Positions 7,548-14,419 of a stretch of DNA of 64,000 nt are shown here, piece after piece. The notes below the pieces were generated by a model that saw only the letters and a list, made by a program, of their open reading frames with translations, searched no databases and was not told the origin of the DNA. A program made the position numbers and the translations under genes. The DNA is from Paenibacillus cellulosilyticus. Lineage in GTDB: Bacteria; Bacillota; Bacilli; Paenibacillales; Paenibacillaceae. The DNA lies in NCBI RefSeq assembly GCF_003182255.1, contig NZ_QGTQ01000036.1, forward strand, positions 1-64,000, in the 5' to 3' direction. Each line of letters opens with the position of its first letter. Within the stretch, counting starts at the first letter, position 1.

Positions 7548-9014
7548 ATGGCTATGCTGATGATGAAGCGCAAGCACCTGTTTGCCGATTATGGCAGTTC
7601 TGTATTCTATGATGAAATGTTCGATCAGCATGGTAAGGTTCGGCCACCTTATGGCACGATGATGAAAGTGCTAACCAGGATGGGAATCGACGAGCTGGTG
7701 ACACGCAATGCCGTCATGGAATCTGAAATGATTACACAAGGCATTACGTTCACTTTATATAGCGAAACTCCCGAAGAATCATCCCTTGAGCGTACGATCC
7801 CGTTCGATATGATTCCGCGAATCATTACGGGCGAGGAATGGCAGTTGCTTGAACGAGGATTGAAACAGCGGGTACAGGCGCTGAATCATTTTATATACGA
7901 TATTTATCACGATCAGAATATGATTAAGGACGGTCTCGTTCCGCGAGGGCTGGTTATAGATAACCCGTATTATTTGCCCGCAATGATCGGTCTGAAGGTT
8001 CCGAATGATACGTATATCCCGCTCTCAGGCATCGATATTATTCGTGGCGATAATGGGGAGTATTACGTGCTGGAGGATAACCTGAGAACGCCATCAGGCT
8101 TGTCCTACGTGTACCAGAACCGTGCGCTCATGACGAATCTGTTCCCCGAGCTATTCTTCGAGCATCGCGTTCGCAGCATTAGTAGAGGACTGAATGCGAT
8201 GCTTCGCAGTTTGAGAGGGCTGGCGCCTGGCAATAATCCAGATCCGTTAGTCGTTCTGTTGACGCCAGGCATTCACAATTCGGCTTACTATGACCACACA
8301 TTCCTTGCGCAGGAGATGGGAATCGAGCTTGTGGAAGGCAGAGATTTGACGGTCATCGACAAGAAGGTTTATATGAACAGCATGCAGGTATTACGTCAGG
8401 TTGATGTTATATATCGCCGTATTGATGATGAATATTTGGATCCGAAGGCATTCCGATCGGACTCCGTACTAGGTGTTCCTGGTCTGATGGAGGCGTACTG
8501 CGCGGGGAATGTGGCGCTTGCGAACGCACCGGGTACTGGGATTGCTGATGACAAGGCGATCTATGCTTATGTGCCGGATATGATTCGGTATTATTTACGC
8601 GAAGAACCGATTTTGAACAACGTGCCCACTTATATTCTAGACCGGCCGCATGAGCGTGAATATGTATTGAGTCGATTGTCCGAGATGGTCGTGAAGGAGC
8701 GCTGCTTATCTGGCGGATACGGCATGCTGATCGGACCATCGGCAACGGAAGAAGAGCTCGAAGCATTCGCAGATAACATTAACCGTTATCCGGAGCGTTA
8801 TATCGCTCAGCCAACGATGAAGCTGTCTTGCAGCCCTTCGTTGAACAAAATGGAGGTTGCTCCCCGTCATATCGACCTGCGAGCGTTCGTCTTTATGGGG
8901 GAAGAAACCCATGTGGTGGCAGGCGGGTTAACCAGAGTCGCATTGAAGGAAGGGTCACTCGTCGTCAATTCCTCGCAAGGCGGGGGTACGAAAGACACTT
9001 GGGTTCTCCAGTAG
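7548..9014 (+). CDS. Circularly permuted type 2 ATP-grasp protein (COG2308 family)
   Basis: This 488-aa protein belongs to the circularly permuted ATP-grasp family (formerly DUF404/DUF407). Readable hallmarks are DNLRTPSGLSYVYQNR at ~182, the VLLTPG segment, and the C-terminal SGGYGMLIGPSA and FVFMGEE stretches. ATP-grasp enzymes join a carboxylate to an amine or thiol using ATP. For this subfamily a role in making or tagging a small peptide has been proposed from gene neighbourhoods, but no substrate is firmly known. GGGAGGG lies 8 nt before ATG. It is followed after 28 nt by its usual partner, an alpha-E protein. Confidence 0.9.
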   Translation: MAMLMMKRKHLFADYGSSVFYDEMFDQHGKVRPPYGTMMKVLTRMGIDELVTRNAVMESEMITQGITFTLYSETPEESSLERTIPFDMIPRIITGEEWQLLERGLKQRVQALNHFIYDIYHDQNMIKDGLVPRGLVIDNPYYLPAMIGLKVPNDTYIPLSGIDIIRGDNGEYYVLEDNLRTPSGLSYVYQNRALMTNLFPELFFEHRVRSISRGLNAMLRSLRGLAPGNNPDPLVVLLTPGIHNSAYYDHTFLAQEMGIELVEGRDLTVIDKKVYMNSMQVLRQVDVIYRRIDDEYLDPKAFRSDSVLGVPGLMEAYCAGNVALANAPGTGIADDKAIYAYVPDMIRYYLREEPILNNVPTYILDRPHEREYVLSRLSEMVVKERCLSGGYGMLIGPSATEEELEAFADNINRYPERYIAQPTMKLSCSPSLNKMEVAPRHIDLRAFVFMGEETHVVAGGLTRVALKEGSLVVNSSQGGGTKDTWVLQ

Positions 9015-9042
9015 AAGACTGAATAATGCGAGGTGATGGGAT

Positions 9043-10014
9043 ATGATGAATCGATTTGCTGAATTGTTATATTGGGCGGGGCGTTATGTAGAACGGGCAG
9101 GAAATCATGCAAGGCTGATCGATATCAATTATCATATGCGTCATGAGCTGTATGGGCAGCAGGAGCGTGAATATATTTGGGAGCGGCTGATCGAATCAAC
9201 GGGCAGCATCGCAAGGTTTGAGGAGTTGTACTCCAACATTAATGCCGGCACGAACGAGCTGACGGTGCTGCATTTTCTAACCTTCGAGCGCTCGAATGTA
9301 AACTCCATCTTCAATTGTGTGCAGCATGCGCGGAACAACATTCGCACGCTTCGACAGCTCGTACCCGGTGAGCTATGGGAAGTCATCAATTCATTTTATC
9401 TATGGCTCAAAGATCAGAATGTCTCACAGGTAATGCTGCAGGCGCCTCATCTGTTCTATCAGCGGATACGGGAATGGGCAACGTTGTTCAGCGGTGCAGT
9501 CGATGCCGCGATGGTTCGCGAGCAGGAGTGGGATTTCATTCAAACAGGCAAATTCGTGGAGCGGGTAGATAATACGCTGCGCATTGTGAATACGGTGCAC
9601 AAGCAAATTGTAAGAGAGTCGGAATCGGAATCCGATCATTACAATCGGACGGCAGCGCTTCTGAAATCGGTTGGCGGATTCGAAGCGTTCCGTAGGCTGT
9701 ATGCTGCAAACATGACGTTCGAGTATGCGCTCGCTTTCATGCTGCAGAACAGCACGTTCCCGCATTCGGTGCAATATTCGCTTGATACGCTTGTCAGTCA
9801 CATTAATCAGATCGGACTGCCTAATCGTGACCATGTGACATTGGATGAACGTGTCAGTGATTTGGTTGATGCGATCAAAGCCGTCGTTGGACCGATTCGC
9901 AGCGGTCATATCCATCTGGAAGACGCAGCGTTGGGGCATCTCGTGTACTTGTCTAACCAACTCGGAGGTGCGGTATCGGCGGCCTTTTTTCAAAATATTC
10001 ACGTTGGAGCCTAA
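9043..10014 (+). CDS. Alpha-E domain protein (DUF403/COG2307)
   Basis: A 323-aa all-helical protein that begins with the family opening LLYWAGRYVERAGNHARLID and contains the repeated Arg/Glu helix motif again at FVERVDNTLRIVN (~180). Alpha-E proteins nearly always sit next to permuted ATP-grasp proteins, as here, and are thought to act with them; their biochemical role is unproven. An AGGTGATGG-type ribosome binding site precedes the ATG. In many genomes a transglutaminase-like protease is the third partner, but none follows. A hairpin of weak-terminator type lies 55 nt downstream. Confidence 0.9.
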   Translation: MMNRFAELLYWAGRYVERAGNHARLIDINYHMRHELYGQQEREYIWERLIESTGSIARFEELYSNINAGTNELTVLHFLTFERSNVNSIFNCVQHARNNIRTLRQLVPGELWEVINSFYLWLKDQNVSQVMLQAPHLFYQRIREWATLFSGAVDAAMVREQEWDFIQTGKFVERVDNTLRIVNTVHKQIVRESESESDHYNRTAALLKSVGGFEAFRRLYAANMTFEYALAFMLQNSTFPHSVQYSLDTLVSHINQIGLPNRDHVTLDERVSDLVDAIKAVVGPIRSGHIHLEDAALGHLVYLSNQLGGAVSAAFFQNIHVGA

Positions 10015-10069
10015 ACAGATCGACTGCGTCTCGTGTCAACAATGACGTGTCAGCAGTACGACAATTCAC

Positions 10070-10113
10070 AAGCCCGTATGTCACTCGCGATGCGAGCAGG
10101 CCTGCGGGCTTTC
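10070..10113 (+). terminator. Weak terminator-like hairpin
   Basis: AAGCCCG (10070-10076) pairs with CGGGCTT (10105-10111) around an inner CTCGCGATGCGAG hairpin. The U-run is short, so termination may be partial. Confidence 0.5.
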
Positions 10114-10221
10114 CGCATTGTGATCAGAAGCGTTGCTTAACAGGCAAGCATGCGGTATGATCGTTAGAGTTACAGGTTGCTGCCAGGTCATGCAGCAGGA
10201 TGAGAGAGGGGGCGGGATACC

Positions 10222-10341
10222 ATGGGAGTACCAGCAGGCGTATGGATTTCGGCGGCTGTCATTCTGGTTGCGATTACGTGGATCACCTTGTGGGTTACGA
10301 AGAAAGCATACTCGCGCAAATGGGACGAGCCTGATCAATAA
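10222..10341 (+). CDS. Small single-pass membrane protein (39 aa)
   Basis: ATG at 10222 opens a 39-codon frame ending TAA at 10339-10341. The product has a short polar start, one hydrophobic segment (AAVILVAITWITLWV) and a charged tail, TKKAYSRKWDEPDQ, so it is most likely an N-out, C-in membrane peptide. GAGAGGGGGCGGG precedes the start. A strong terminator follows within 15 nt, which gives it the layout of a real single-gene unit. The tail resembles the TSKAYxxKHTxDP-like end of small YtzI-type proteins of Bacilli, but that comparison is from memory and weak. Function unknown. Confidence 0.6.
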   Translation: MGVPAGVWISAAVILVAITWITLWVTKKAYSRKWDEPDQ

Positions 10342-10355
10342 ATCATGCGAATTGC

Positions 10356-10384
10356 AACCGCTGCCGGAGCAGCGGTTTTTTCTT
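10356..10384 (+). terminator. Intrinsic terminator
   Basis: AACCGCTGC pairs with GCAGCGGTT around CGGA and is followed by a T-run. It ends the small membrane-peptide unit. Confidence 0.85.
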
Positions 10385-10419
10385 AGCTATTCGTTGGCAA
10401 AAGGAGAGGGGTACGGAAG

Positions 10420-10917
10420 ATGAGCTTAGTTATGAATGAGAAAATAAAAGCGAAGGAGCTCGACCTGACAGGGCTGGACGGAGAGTCGCTTGGCGTTGTA
10501 TCGCGCGATGAGGCGCTTGCGATGGCGAAGCGTCTGAAAGTCGATCTCGTCTGCACATCGCTGATGAGCAGTCCGCCGCCATGCAAGCTGGTCGCTCGTG
10601 GAGAGGCGAAGAAGGAGCAGTCGCAGCAGCAGCGCGAGGAACGGCTGCAGGGTCAGCCTGCGAAGGAGAAGGAGCTGCGGCTGTCTGCGAATATTGAGGA
10701 GCATGACTACGATACGAAGCGTCGGCAGGCGGAGAAGCTGCTTACGGGAGGCAATGCTGTGCTGCTCGTCGTCAAGCTGCAGGGCAAGCAGGAGCAGGTA
10801 CCGGCCAAGGAGCTGCTGGAGCGGTTGTTGACTGACCTGAAGCCATTCGGTACGAAGGCGACGGGCATTCAAGTCAGCGGAAAGCAGGCAGCGGTTCGCG
10901 TTAACCCTGCAGGCTGA
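10420..10917 (+). CDS. Divergent translation initiation factor IF-3 paralogue
   Basis: This 165-aa protein aligns along its whole length with IF-3, which keeps the 30S subunit free of 50S and proofreads start codons. The N-domain shows DGESLGVVSRDEALAMAKR and LDLVCTS-like strands ending in PPPCKLV. A Gln/Glu/Lys-rich linker follows, then the C-domain opening KEKELRLSANIEEHDYDTKR. The conserved MDYGKF element after the N-domain is replaced by ARGEAK, and the basic RFRGRE-type strand of the C-domain reads VKLQGKQ. The usual infC-rpmI-rplT neighbours are absent, so this is probably a second copy and not the main infC. GGAGAGGGG precedes ATG 10420; an in-frame ATG at 10432 is an alternative. A specialised or stress role is inference. 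Confidence 0.8.
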   Translation: MSLVMNEKIKAKELDLTGLDGESLGVVSRDEALAMAKRLKVDLVCTSLMSSPPPCKLVARGEAKKEQSQQQREERLQGQPAKEKELRLSANIEEHDYDTKRRQAEKLLTGGNAVLLVVKLQGKQEQVPAKELLERLLTDLKPFGTKATGIQVSGKQAAVRVNPAG

Positions 10918-11152
10918 TGCGAGGGGGCACGCTGCTGCGTGGAGCGGCGCTGCGATGGGCTATTTTTTTGTAAACGAGAGGCAGTACAATGCTGCCAGCA
11001 ATAGCGATCGGTTCGACCAATACGAGCTTCTTCAATGCGAGCTTTAGTAGGTAATAAAAGGTCGTGCTGCCAATAATATCGACAGCAATGAATTCACGTA
11101 TGGTGGAAATCGGCACAACAACGATGATGATTTCCCGTCTAATCCGCGACAA
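10901..11152 (-). CDS. Small hydrophobic protein, possible TTG start (83 aa)
   Basis: The frame is open upstream to 11179, but a perfect AAGGAGGA lies 7 nt before TTG at 11152, which is the likely start. The product has a basic N-terminus (SRIRREIIIVVVP), two hydrophobic stretches (~7-35 and ~45-62) and a Ser/Pro/Arg-rich tail. It is not recognised. It overlaps the 3' end of the IF-3-like gene by 17 nt in convergent orientation. The strong ribosome binding site argues for a gene; the odd tail and absence of a known family argue against. Confidence 0.4.
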   Translation of the reverse strand: MSRIRREIIIVVVPISTIREFIAVDIIGSTTFYYLLKLALKKLVLVEPIAIAGSIVLPLVYKKIAHRSAAPRSSVPPRISLQG

Positions 11153-11255
11153 GCTGCATTCCTCCTTCACATCGAACAACGTTATGATTTATGCTTGCAT
11201 GGTGTTGTCCTATGTGAAGGAAAATGACAGAAGCACAAACTTTGATGGAAATATA

Positions 11256-11285
11256 AAGAGCGCTGCTCCTACGAGCAGCGCTCTT
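11256..11285 (-). terminator. Intrinsic terminator of the PfpI-like gene
   Basis: AAGAGCGCTGCT pairs with AGCAGCGCTCTT around a 6-nt loop. On the minus strand it is followed by TTATATTT. It lies 14 nt beyond the stop of the PfpI-like gene. Confidence 0.85.
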
Positions 11286-11298
11286 ATGTATGAACAGA

Positions 11299-11901
11299 TT
11301 AAATCGCTGGTGAGGATGCTTCTGCTGTTCTGTCGGAAGCGCTGCTGCGCACCGCTTTCAGAAATTCGCGCATGAAGCCAGGCAGGTCAGGCCAAGCATG
11401 GCCGGAGACGATGTTGCCGTCTACATGAAGCGTCTCTTCTGGATAAATGGCACCAAGTCGTTCAACCTCGAGGCGGCAAGCGTTGTATGCGGAGATCGTA
11501 CGTCCTTGGAAGAAGCTGTTGTCATTCAGAGCGAGGAACACTTGTGCACCGTGGCAAATCGCGCCCACAGGCTTGTCCTCTTCGAGAAAATGACGAACGA
11601 TACGTGGCAAATCCTTATCGTTGCGGATAAATTCAGGTGCGCGGCCACCTGGGATAATAATGCCCGCATATTCCGTTGGATCAACGTCAGCGAATGCAAT
11701 ATCCGCTGCAAGTCGATGTGCAGGCTTCTCCGTGTAAGTGTCCCAGCCTTCAATGAAATCGTGACAAACCGTGTTCAGTACCTTTTTCTGCGGAGCAGCG
11801 ATGACCGGTTCATAACCTTCTTCAGCAACTCGGAAATAAGGATAGTACACTTCGAGCACTTCAGCAGCGTCGCCTGTCAGAATCAGGATTTTACTCGACA
11901 T
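11299..11901 (-). CDS. DJ-1/PfpI family protein
   Basis: A 200-aa protein of the DJ-1/PfpI superfamily with a flavodoxin-like fold. It begins SSKILILTGDAAE, has GIIIPGGRAPEFIRND at ~85-100 and the nucleophile elbow GAICHGAQVF (Cys ~115). The members closest in sequence are annotated as PfpI proteases or protein/nucleotide deglycases, so a stress-repair role is plausible but unproven. The frame is open 23 codons further upstream, but GAGGAG 8 nt before ATG 11901 sets the start. It is monocistronic with its own terminator. Confidence 0.9.
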   Translation of the reverse strand: MSSKILILTGDAAEVLEVYYPYFRVAEEGYEPVIAAPQKKVLNTVCHDFIEGWDTYTEKPAHRLAADIAFADVDPTEYAGIIIPGGRAPEFIRNDKDLPRIVRHFLEEDKPVGAICHGAQVFLALNDNSFFQGRTISAYNACRLEVERLGAIYPEETLHVDGNIVSGHAWPDLPGFMREFLKAVRSSASDRTAEASSPAI

Positions 11902-12024
11902 GGAATCACTCCTCTGGGAATGGTTGGTTGCACCTATTCCATTATCGTGCTGATACCAATGAAGCGTCAATGAATCAGCAGGAGGAGGGCGAAGGTCCTG
12001 TTGCAGCTCTCAGCGATGTCGAAC

Positions 12025-12645
12025 TTAGTCAAGTGAAATGAACAAAGGCCGAATCAATGTACGAATGAGTTGATCAATAATATCGTCTGTCGTATATCCG
12101 TATCGGTCGCTTAGATGTTGAAGCGTATGCGGTGCAAGCGCCGCGATCATGATATGAGCCGTGAATGCAGGATCGAAGGATACGGTCTGACCGGCATCGG
12201 ACGCTTCCTTCAGCAGGCCTGCGAGTGTACCATGCAAATATAGATAAGGCTGCGAACAGAAAAACTGCTGCGCATCCGCATTCAGGCAGCGTGATTGAAC
12301 AAGCGATACGTGAATCGCCTTGAGCAGCGAAGCCTCATGATGGGTGAACATGATGATTCGGCGGAATACCGAAATTAATCGCTCCAGTATAGGGGCACCG
12401 TCTAGCTGTTCTAGTTGCGCTTCGATTTCGATCCGAAGTCGATTGAATTGATCGTCAATAAGCTCCAGACATAGATCGCCCTTCTGCGCGTAGCGACGAT
12501 ACATGGTCGCTTGACCGACGCCGGCTGTCTTCGCAATCTGGTGCATGCTGACGGTATCAACACCATACTGGGTGAACAAATCGCGCGCCGTTTCCAAAAT
12601 CAGCTCTGTCAGCTGTTGAGCATCCTTTCGCTTAGGCGTCACCAT
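12025..12645 (-). CDS. TetR-family repressor of the adjacent drug exporter
   Basis: A 206-aa TetR-type regulator. The N-terminal HTH spans ~15-60 (TARDLFTQYGVDTVSMHQIAK, then AGVGQATMYRRYAQKGDL, in which the YRRY recognition helix is typical). The remainder is the helical ligand-binding and dimer domain. GGGAGG precedes ATG. It is transcribed divergently from the DHA2 exporter. Two identical 14-bp palindromes lie between them, so autoregulation and repression of the exporter, relieved by a drug-like ligand, is the natural reading. The ligand is unknown. Confidence 0.92.
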   Translation of the reverse strand: MVTPKRKDAQQLTELILETARDLFTQYGVDTVSMHQIAKTAGVGQATMYRRYAQKGDLCLELIDDQFNRLRIEIEAQLEQLDGAPILERLISVFRRIIMFTHHEASLLKAIHVSLVQSRCLNADAQQFFCSQPYLYLHGTLAGLLKEASDAGQTVSFDPAFTAHIMIAALAPHTLQHLSDRYGYTTDDIIDQLIRTLIRPLFISLD

Positions 12646-12671
12646 CGTTCATTCTCCTCCCTTGGGTCACA

Positions 12672-12700
12672 TTGACAAACGGACAATTGTCCGCTATTAT
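12672..12700 (+). promoter_or_regulatory. Sigma-A-type promoter for the DHA2 exporter
   Basis: TTGACA (12672-12677) and TATTAT (12695-12700) are 17 nt apart. Operator 1 fills the spacer, so bound repressor would exclude RNA polymerase. On the other strand TTGTCC (12724-12719) and AATAAT (12701-12696), also 17 nt apart, can serve tetR. Confidence 0.8.
12680..12693. promoter_or_regulatory. TetR operator 1
   Basis: Perfect palindrome CGGACAATTGTCCG lying between the -35 and -10 of the exporter promoter. Confidence 0.85.
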
Positions 12701-12717
12701 TCAAATGAAGTGTTTAA

Positions 12718-12731
12718 CGGACAATTGTCCG
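12718..12731. promoter_or_regulatory. TetR operator 2
   Basis: A second identical CGGACAATTGTCCG, 38 bp from operator 1 centre to centre. It overlaps the -35 of the likely tetR promoter. Confidence 0.85.
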
Positions 12732-12856
12732 CTAAACATTGTGTAATACTTCTGAAGCTCCTTGCCAACTGTCAGGTTTTAATGGTTTTATTGTAACCCG
12801 ATTGTCGTCAGAAGGTCAAATTTCAGAACAGAAGTAGAGAAAAAGGAGTGGAGTCA

Positions 12857-14323
12857 ATGGCAAGTGCAACACTTAGCAAGGAAGAGCAGCCTATAACCTC
12901 GATACTCGCCCCGCTGCTTGCAATTATTGTAGGTATGTTCATGGTCATTCTCGACGGTACCGCAATGAACGTCGCGCTGCCGGGTCTAGTGGTGGATTTC
13001 GAATCAACACTTAGCACGGTACAGTGGACGGTCATGGGTTACTCGCTCGCACAGGCTGCGGTTATTCCGCTGGCCGGCTGGTTGTCGGACCGTTTTGGCG
13101 CAAAAAATATTTTCCTCATATCCATCTTTCTATTCACGGTTGGTTCCGGTCTCTGCGCATTAGCAGGTTCGGTTGATCAACTTATCGCTTATCGTATTCT
13201 TCAAGGCATCGGCGGCGGCATGGTGTCTCCGATCGCTATGGCATTCACGTATCGTCTGGCGCCTCCAGGCAAAGTCGGTGCCGTTATGGGTATGATCGGT
13301 ATCCCGATGCTGCTTGCACCAGCGCTCGGCCCAATCGTTGGCGGCTGGCTGATTGAAGATGCTTCGTGGCACTGGATTTTCTTGATTAACCTGCCGATCG
13401 GCGTTATCGCGGTTCTGATCGGCCTCAAGACGCTGCCGGCAATTAGCCGTCAGCAGGTTCCTACGCTTGATTTCCTTGGTATGGTCTTTGGCCCGCTTGC
13501 ATTCGCAGCGCTCGCTTACGGTCTCTCCGAAGGCGGTACGTCCTGGACTTCGGCGAAGACGCTCACAGGCATTATCGTTGGTGGCGTATCGCTCATCATC
13601 TTCATTATTGTTGAGCTCTCCCGCAAACAGCCTTTGCTTGAGCTTCGCGTCTTCCGTTCGGGTAACTTCTCCAAAGGGATTATTGTTCAGTGGGTAGCGC
13701 AGGTTGCATTGTTCGGTACGATGTTCCTCATTCCGCTGCTGCTTCAACAATCTCACGGCTACGGCGCACTGAAGACTGGTGTCTTGATGCTGCCGATGGC
13801 AATCGCATCGACGATCTTCATGCCGCTCGGCGGTAAGCTGTTCGATAAAGTCGGCGCTCGTCCGCTCGTTGTAGCCGGTATGCTCATTGTAGCGATATCA
13901 GCCTTCTTGCTTACGGGTATCGAGGCTGACGCTAGCCAATACGCATACATTGCACCACTTGCCATGCTCGGAGCGGGTATGGGCTTGTCGATGATGCCAT
14001 TGAATACGCATATTATTCAAGCGTCACCGGCGCACCTCGTAGGCCGCGTCACGTCGCTGACTGCTGCGCTTCAGCAGGTCGTTACGTCGTTCGCCATTGC
14101 GATTCTGACGACGATTCTGATGAATCAAGTTCCTAAGTACAACCCGCAGTATAACCCGATGACCGATCCGATGCCTGTAGATGCATTCTCCGATACGTTC
14201 GCGGTTCTCATCTGGGTTGGCGCTGCTGGCGTTCTGATCGGCTTCCTGTTAAGCCGTCCTAAGCCGCAAGAAGGCGCGACGGGCGAAGGTGCGGAGAAGC
14301 CAGTCATGATGATGAACCATTAA
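12857..14323 (+). CDS. DHA2-family (14-TM) MFS drug exporter
   Basis: A 488-aa major-facilitator protein of the EmrB/QacA (DHA2) drug:H+ antiporter type. It has the LDGTAMNVALPG motif in TM1, the motif-A-like GWLSDRFGAKN loop after TM2, RILQGIGGG in TM4, the antiporter motif-C-like GPIVGGWL in TM5, and 14 predicted membrane helices. The frame can start at GTG 12848, but AAAAAGGAG 8 nt before ATG 12857 favours the latter. It is controlled by the divergent TetR through the two operators upstream and ends at a strong terminator. Substrates are probably hydrophobic or cationic toxic compounds (family inference). Confidence 0.93.
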   Translation: MASATLSKEEQPITSILAPLLAIIVGMFMVILDGTAMNVALPGLVVDFESTLSTVQWTVMGYSLAQAAVIPLAGWLSDRFGAKNIFLISIFLFTVGSGLCALAGSVDQLIAYRILQGIGGGMVSPIAMAFTYRLAPPGKVGAVMGMIGIPMLLAPALGPIVGGWLIEDASWHWIFLINLPIGVIAVLIGLKTLPAISRQQVPTLDFLGMVFGPLAFAALAYGLSEGGTSWTSAKTLTGIIVGGVSLIIFIIVELSRKQPLLELRVFRSGNFSKGIIVQWVAQVALFGTMFLIPLLLQQSHGYGALKTGVLMLPMAIASTIFMPLGGKLFDKVGARPLVVAGMLIVAISAFLLTGIEADASQYAYIAPLAMLGAGMGLSMMPLNTHIIQASPAHLVGRVTSLTAALQQVVTSFAIAILTTILMNQVPKYNPQYNPMTDPMPVDAFSDTFAVLIWVGAAGVLIGFLLSRPKPQEGATGEGAEKPVMMMNH

Positions 14324-14341
14324 TATGTTTTAGCTTAAAGC

Positions 14342-14386
14342 AAAAGCCCCTGCGTCATGACATGACGTCGCAGGGGCTTTGTTTTG
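14342..14386. terminator. Bidirectional terminator between convergent genes
   Basis: AAGCCCCTGCG pairs with CGCAGGGGCTT and is flanked by CAAAA and TGTTTTG. It serves the exporter and probably the converging bceB-like gene. Confidence 0.9.
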
Positions 14387-14419
14387 TTTCGTTGATAGAT
14401 GACGCTGTGTGTGGTCCGC

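Noticed and set aside
11064-11375. 103-codon plus-strand frame between the IF-3-like and PfpI-like genes
   Set aside because: It runs through the PfpI terminator and into that gene's antisense strand; no ribosome binding site.
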